This document shows, piece by piece, positions 5,662-9,850 of a stretch of 9,850 bases of DNA. Origin of the DNA: Candidatus Binatia bacterium (GTDB lineage: Bacteria > Desulfobacterota_B > Binatia > UBA9968 > JAJDTQ01); the NCBI GenBank assembly GCA_022827045.1, contig JAJDTQ010000137.1, positions 1 to 9,850 on the forward strand, in the 5' to 3' direction. The translations under genes were made by a program, and so were the position numbers. Under the pieces are notes generated by a model. That model had not been told where the DNA came from. It saw only the letters and a list, made by a program, of their open reading frames with translations, and made no database searches. The number at the start of each line of letters is the position of its first letter. Position 1 is the first letter of the stretch.

Positions 5662-7011
5662 ATGGTCATCAAAAGAAGGACTTTGGGCATCCTGGCAGCG
5701 GTCCTGGCGCTGGCCGTCGCGGCGGCGCCGTTCAGCGCGGGCGCGTTGGAAAACAAACTCGTTGTCGTCACGTCCTATCCGCCCGACACCACCAACACGG
5801 TGAAGGCGGCCTTCGAGAAGAAACATCCCGGGGTCAAGGTCGAGATGCTGCGGAAAAAGACCACCGCCGGCATCAAGTACCTGCAGGAGACGGCCGGCAA
5901 CAACCGCTCCGACATGTTCTGGGCCTCGGCCCCCGACGCCTTCGAGGTGTTGAAGGCGGACGGCCTGCTGCAGAAGTACGAGGTCAAGGTCAAGGGCATT
6001 CCCGAGAAGGTGGGGGCGTTCCCGATCAACGACCCCGAGGGCTACTACAAGGGTTTCGCGGCCTCCGGCTACGGCATCATGTGGAACACCCGCTACCTCA
6101 AGGCCAAGAAGCTCCCGGTGCCGAAGAGCTGGGCCGACTTGGCCAAGCCCGTGTACCACGGCCACGTGGGCATGAGCGCGCCGTCGCGCTCCGGGACGAC
6201 CCACCTCACCGTGGAAACCCTGCTCCAGGGCAAGGGCTGGGAAGAGGGCTGGGCCATCTGGAAGGCCATCGCGGGCAACTTCAAGACCGTCACGGAGCGC
6301 AGCTTCGGCGTGCCCGACGGCGTCAACTCCGGCCAGTTCGGCATCGGCATCGTCATCGACTTTTTCGGGCTGTCGTCCGAGGCCTCGGGGTTCCCGGTGA
6401 AGTTCCTCTACCCGCCGGTGACCACCCTGGTGCCGGCGAACATCGCCATCGTCAACAAAGCGCCGCACCCCAAGGCCGCGGCGGCCTTCATCGAGTTTCT
6501 CCTGACACCCGAGGGCCAGGAGGTGCTGCTCGACCCGAAGATCCGGCGGCTGCCGGTGAACCCGGCGACCTACGCCAAGGCGCCCGCCGACTTTCCCAAC
6601 CCGTTCAAGGACAAGTCCATCGGCGCGGCGGTCAAGTTCGACCTGGAGCTCTCCAAGAACCGCTACAACGTCATCAACTCGCTCTTCGACGTCATGGTCA
6701 CCTACCGGCTCGACGACCTGCGCGCGGCCACCAAGGCCATCCAGAACGCCGAAGCGACCATGGGGGGCAAATCCAACGCCGAAGCGCGGAAGCTGATCGC
6801 GGAAGCCAAGGCGCTGGTGGCCGCGGTGCCCATCGAGGCGGCCCAGGCGAGCCAGGACGACTTCAACAGCGTCTTCAAGAAGAAGCGCAAGAAGGCCACC
6901 ACCAAGGTGACCGGCCGCCAGGCCGAGATCGAGCAGGCCTGGGACGCCCAGGTCAAGGCGAACTACACCAAGGCGAGATCCCTGGCCGAGAAGGCGGCGT
7001 CCATGCTCTAG
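5662..7011 (+). CDS. ABC transporter periplasmic solute-binding protein (family 1, Fbp/Pot-like)
   Basis: The protein has 449 residues. A signal peptide occupies residues 1-28: basic MVIKRR, a hydrophobic core, and an AGA cleavage site before LENKLVVV. The mature protein begins with LVVVTSYPPDTTNTVKAAFEKKHPGVKVE, typical of family 1 extracellular solute-binding proteins of the ferric iron/polyamine/phosphonate class. MWNTRYL (140-146), PANIAIVNKAPHPKAAAAFIEFLLTPEGQ (258-286) and RRLPVNP are further family landmarks. It should capture a solute in the periplasm and deliver it to the permease encoded just downstream. The Tyr-Tyr iron-ligand pair of FbpA is not apparent in the expected region, so iron should not be assumed. 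Family members are commonly about 340 residues. Here a roughly 100-residue Ala/Lys-rich helical extension (from about 350) includes FKKKRKKATTK and ends in AEKAASML. The gene heads the importer operon. Confidence 0.87.
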   Translation: MVIKRRTLGILAAVLALAVAAAPFSAGALENKLVVVTSYPPDTTNTVKAAFEKKHPGVKVEMLRKKTTAGIKYLQETAGNNRSDMFWASAPDAFEVLKADGLLQKYEVKVKGIPEKVGAFPINDPEGYYKGFAASGYGIMWNTRYLKAKKLPVPKSWADLAKPVYHGHVGMSAPSRSGTTHLTVETLLQGKGWEEGWAIWKAIAGNFKTVTERSFGVPDGVNSGQFGIGIVIDFFGLSSEASGFPVKFLYPPVTTLVPANIAIVNKAPHPKAAAAFIEFLLTPEGQEVLLDPKIRRLPVNPATYAKAPADFPNPFKDKSIGAAVKFDLELSKNRYNVINSLFDVMVTYRLDDLRAATKAIQNAEATMGGKSNAEARKLIAEAKALVAAVPIEAAQASQDDFNSVFKKKRKKATTKVTGRQAEIEQAWDAQVKANYTKARSLAEKAASML

Positions 7012-7026
7012 CCCGCATGCGAGTCT

Positions 7027-7061
7027 AGGGGCCTGTACCCCGTCTTGTGGTACGGGCCCCT
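7027..7061 (+). terminator. Intercistronic stem-loop between binding protein and permease genes
   Basis: The arms are 7027-7039 (AGGGGCCTGTACC) and 7049-7061 (GGTACGGGCCCCT). They form a 13-bp stem with a single U-G wobble and a 9-nt loop. The stem starts 16 nt after the binding-protein stop. No T-run follows, and the permease is evidently in the same operon, so partial termination or protection of the upstream mRNA from 3' exonucleases is more likely than full termination. This is a known way to make more binding protein than membrane components. The sequence pairing is clear; the function is inferred. Confidence 0.6.
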
Positions 7062-7100
7062 GGTCTCCTCGGCAGTCGGGCGGGGCAAGTAGGAACCTCC

Positions 7101-8810
7101 GTGTACGCGGCAATGCGCGGCCAGTGGGGGCCGGCGGCGGTGGCCGCGGTGGTGAGCCTGTTCCTGTTGGTGTTCCTGGTACTGCCCGTAGTGAACGTGA
7201 TCTACGTGGCGTTCCAGGACCCTAACACGGGCGCGCTGACCCTGGTTAACTTCGTCGATTTCTTCCGCACCAGCCTGTTCCGGGAATCCTTCATCAACTC
7301 GCTGTACGTTGCGACGATGGCGGTGGTGGTGTCTTCGTGCTTCGCGTTGCCGTTGGCCTATTTCACCAGCCGCTTCAACTTCAGGGGCGCCCTGCTGATC
7401 CAGACACTGGGAATCATCCCGTTGATCATGCCCCCTTTCGTCGGTGCGGTGGCCATGCTGTTGCTGCTCGGCGAGAACGGCTCCGTCAACCTGCTGCTGG
7501 ACGAGTGGTTCGGCTTCACCATACCGTTCATGGAGGGCCTGAACGGTGTCATCCTGGTGGAGAGCATCCACTACTTCCCGTTCATCCTCATCAACCTTTC
7601 CGCCGCTCTCAACAACATCGACCGGTCCATGGAGGAGTCGGCGCAAAACCTGGGCGCCAGCGGCCTGCGGCTGTTCCGCCGCATCGTGTTCCCGCTGGCG
7701 ATGCCCGGTTACGTGGCGGGCGCGTCGCTGGTATTCCTGAAGGTGTTCGACGACCTGGGCACGCCGCTGCTCCTCAACGTCAACGACATGCTGGCTCCCC
7801 AGGCCTACCTGCGCATCACCTCTATCGGCATTGCCGATCCCATGGGTTACGTGATCTCGGTGATCCTGGTGATCCTGTCGCTGCTGGCGCTGTGGACGTC
7901 CTTCCTGGCGCTCCGCAACAAGGACTACGCCATGTTGCAGAAGGGTGGCGGCGGCCTGATGAAGCGGGACCTTCGGCCGTGGGAGAAGGCGGCCTGCTAC
8001 GGCGTCGTCGTCTTCATCCTGCTGCTGGTGCTGTCGCCCCACTTCGGACTGATGCTCCTGTCCTTCGGTACCGTGTGGTCGTTCAGCGTGTTGCCTGACG
8101 GCTTCACCGCCGCCCATTACCTGCAGGTGGTGTCGTCCTCTTTCCAGTTCATCACCAACACGTTGCTCTACGCCGGACTCGCCGCCGCCATCGACGTCTG
8201 CTTCGGCACCGCCATCGCCTACGTGGTCTGGCGCACGAAGCTCATCGGCCGGCAGTGGCTGGACTACGTCGCCATGGGCGCCGTGGCCATCCCAGGTGTC
8301 GTGCTGGGTATCGGCTACCTGCGAACCTTCTACGCGTTCAACGTACCCATCATCGACCAGCCGCTGGCGTCCTGGTGGGTCATCATCGTCGTCGCCCTGG
8401 CCATTCGGAGAATGCCCTACGCGCTGCGCGCCTGTACCGCGGCGTTGCAGCAAATCAGCGTCATGCTCGAGGAGGCGGCCGAGAACCTCGGGGCCACCAA
8501 GCGCCGCACGGTGCGCCGCGTCGTGGTGCCGCTGATGGCCGGGGGCATCGTGGCGGGTTTCGTCACCAGCTTCGCCACCGCCGCGGTGGAGCTGTCGACC
8601 ACCATCATGCTGGTGTCGCAGGAATCGGATGCGCCGCTGGCCTTCGGCATCTACGAGTTCATGCAGTCGGCGGCGGGCCGCGGTCCGGGAGCGGCTCTCG
8701 GCATGGTCGCGGTGGTCATCGTGGGAATCACCACGTACGTCTCGCATCGCTTCATCCAGCGCAAGGAAACCCAGCGGACACCGGATGTAACCGCGGTTGC
8801 GGGAGCATGA
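7101..8810 (+). CDS. ABC transporter permease, fused two-domain (FbpB/iron-type)
   Basis: The protein has 569 residues and contains two complete binding-protein-dependent permease domains in one chain. Each has about six membrane segments; the first is at about 11-37, and the second domain opens at about 300-322. The two EAA coupling loops that dock on the ATPase are visible: MEESAQNLGASGLRLFRRIVFPLAMPG (177-203) and LEEAAENLGATKRRTVRRVVVPLMAGG (456-482). Such fused permeases are typical of the ferric iron and 2-aminoethylphosphonate importer families, where one polypeptide forms the whole pore. GTG 7101 is chosen because AGGA at 7091-7094 sits 6 nt upstream. An earlier in-frame GTG at 7047 falls inside the stem-loop and would add a non-membrane stretch; ATG 7113 is another option. 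The gene is preceded by the binding protein, and its stop overlaps the ATPase start (ATGA, 8807-8810). Confidence 0.9.
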   Translation: MYAAMRGQWGPAAVAAVVSLFLLVFLVLPVVNVIYVAFQDPNTGALTLVNFVDFFRTSLFRESFINSLYVATMAVVVSSCFALPLAYFTSRFNFRGALLIQTLGIIPLIMPPFVGAVAMLLLLGENGSVNLLLDEWFGFTIPFMEGLNGVILVESIHYFPFILINLSAALNNIDRSMEESAQNLGASGLRLFRRIVFPLAMPGYVAGASLVFLKVFDDLGTPLLLNVNDMLAPQAYLRITSIGIADPMGYVISVILVILSLLALWTSFLALRNKDYAMLQKGGGGLMKRDLRPWEKAACYGVVVFILLLVLSPHFGLMLLSFGTVWSFSVLPDGFTAAHYLQVVSSSFQFITNTLLYAGLAAAIDVCFGTAIAYVVWRTKLIGRQWLDYVAMGAVAIPGVVLGIGYLRTFYAFNVPIIDQPLASWWVIIVVALAIRRMPYALRACTAALQQISVMLEEAAENLGATKRRTVRRVVVPLMAGGIVAGFVTSFATAAVELSTTIMLVSQESDAPLAFGIYEFMQSAAGRGPGAALGMVAVVIVGITTYVSHRFIQRKETQRTPDVTAVAGA

Positions 8811-9850
8811 GCATGGCATCGGAAAACGCCGCCGGCGTCGCTATCGAAGCACTCAGCCTGGCCTACGACGTCACCGACGTGTTGAAGGGCATCGACCTGC
8901 GGATCGAGCCGGGCGAGCTGTTCACCTTCCTGGGCCCCTCCGGTTCCGGCAAGTCGACCTTGTTGCGCTGCATCGCCGGGTTCGGCCCGACGCCCCGCGG
9001 ACGCATCCTCATCGGCGACCATGATGTGACGCACCTGCCGCCGTGGCGGCGAAACGTCGGCATGGTGTTTCAGTCGTACGCGCTGTGGCCCCACATGACC
9101 GTTTACCGGAACGTCGCCTTCGGGCTCGAGGAGCGCAGGGTGCCGTCGACCGAGATCCCCAAGCGGGTCGAGGCCGCGCTGGAGATGGTCGGGTTGTGGG
9201 AGCTGGCGGACCGGCGGCCCTCTCAGCTTTCCGGCGGCCAGCAGCAACGGGTCGCTCTGGCCCGCACCATCATCGTCGAGCCCCGCGTCCTGCTGCTGGA
9301 CGAACCGCTGTCCAACCTGGACGCCAACCTGCGCATTCAGATGCGACGGGAGATTCTCGATCTGCAGCGGAACCTCGAGCTCACCACGATCTTCGTCACC
9401 CACGACCAGGAGGAGGCCAACACCATCTCGGACCGAATCGCCGTGCTCGACGACGGCATCCTGCAGCAGGTGGGGTCGCCGATGGATCTTTACGACAGGC
9501 CCGTCAACCGTTTTGTCGCCGACTTCCTCGGTAGCGCCAACCTGCTGGAAGGACGCGTGGAGGCGACGCCCGGAGGCTCACGATTCGTGGCGAAAGGCGG
9601 CATCACCTTGCCGCTCAGCGGTCAAGGTCATGGGTCGGGGGACGGGCGAACGGCCATGTTCCGTCCCCAGGACGCGAGCATCTCCGGAGGGCACGATGCC
9701 ACCGCCGCCACGGCCTTTACCGGCCATGTCGGCCATCGCGAGTTCCTCGGCCATCTCATCCGATACACCGTCGCGGTCGACGACAACACGTCCCTGCTGG
9801 TGGATGACACGCATCAGGCCGGGGGCCGGACCTTCTCGATCGGTGAAAGG
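8807..9850 (+). CDS. ABC transporter ATP-binding protein (FbpC/PotA-type), 3' end beyond window
   Basis: The frame is open to the right edge: 348 residues are visible and there is no stop. The Walker A motif is GPSGSGKST (43-51), the Q-loop is Gln89 in VFQSYALWPHMTV, the signature is LSGGQQQR (141-148), Walker B is VLLLDEP (161-167), the D-loop is SNLDANLR, and the switch His199 is in VTHDQEEA. After about residue 240 (FLGSANLLEGRV) comes a C-terminal TOBE-like regulatory domain, as in iron, polyamine and sugar importer ATPases. It energises the upstream permease. The start could be ATG 8807, which overlaps the permease TGA. ATG 8813 is the alternative, for which GGGAG at 8801-8805 gives a better 7-nt spacing. 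The two differ by two residues. Confidence 0.92.
   Translation, partial: MSMASENAAGVAIEALSLAYDVTDVLKGIDLRIEPGELFTFLGPSGSGKSTLLRCIAGFGPTPRGRILIGDHDVTHLPPWRRNVGMVFQSYALWPHMTVYRNVAFGLEERRVPSTEIPKRVEAALEMVGLWELADRRPSQLSGGQQQRVALARTIIVEPRVLLLDEPLSNLDANLRIQMRREILDLQRNLELTTIFVTHDQEEANTISDRIAVLDDGILQQVGSPMDLYDRPVNRFVADFLGSANLLEGRVEATPGGSRFVAKGGITLPLSGQGHGSGDGRTAMFRPQDASISGGHDATAATAFTGHVGHREFLGHLIRYTVAVDDNTSLLVDDTHQAGGRTFSIGER

Noticed and set aside
5503..7113. Very long open frame on the minus strand opposite the solute-binding protein
   Set aside because: Its composition is that of antisense high-GC coding sequence (Gly/Arg/Val/His-rich without domains). The plus strand has a signal peptide, a strong ribosome site and clear homology.
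7008..8819. Long minus-strand frame opposite the permease
   Set aside because: Extremely His/Gln/Arg/Asp-rich with no recognisable domain, as expected antisense to membrane-protein codons. The permease frame is unambiguous.

Overview
The window is high-GC bacterial chromosome with strong Shine-Dalgarno sites, tightly packed genes and ordinary housekeeping and transport functions. This suggests a free-living, high-GC Gram-negative-type bacterium, perhaps an uncultured proteobacterial or Desulfobacterota-like lineage. No rRNA or marker gene allows a firmer placement. No tRNA, rRNA, CRISPR array or prophage was seen.

Left part (1-1640). A C-terminal fragment of a dihydroorotase/hydantoinase-type amidohydrolase on the plus strand converges on a minus-strand pair. 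That pair is an O6-alkylguanine-DNA alkyltransferase (ogt-like) followed 56 nt later by a short-chain dehydrogenase/reductase. A perfect 28-bp palindrome lies between the convergent genes and is the best candidate for a REP-like element or bidirectional terminator.

Middle part (1640-4380). This is a mosaic, acquired-looking segment. It holds the 3' remnant of an IS630-type transposase and an AT-richer two-gene minus-strand operon. That operon encodes a 64-residue unknown protein and a 98-residue one-pass membrane protein with a charged coiled-coil tail. Divergent from it is a plus-strand, translationally coupled pair resembling the AbiEi/AbiEii type IV toxin-antitoxin or abortive-infection system. 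The antitoxin-like protein carries an N-terminal domain with a PD-(D/E)XK-like D...ExK signature ahead of its winged helix. The toxin-like nucleotidyltransferase frame has no stop at the end of its recognisable domain and runs 113 bp antisense into the next gene. This segment is the most interesting part of the window.

Right part (4381-9850). A minus-strand branched-chain aminotransferase (ilvE) is divergent from a plus-strand ABC importer operon. The operon encodes a periplasmic solute-binding protein with an unusual C-terminal extension, a fused two-domain permease, and an ATPase that runs off the window end. The architecture is that of the ferric iron/polyamine/phosphonate importer class. 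A long stem-loop sits between the binding-protein and permease genes, where it could set the ratio of the two products, and the permease and ATPase genes overlap by ATGA.
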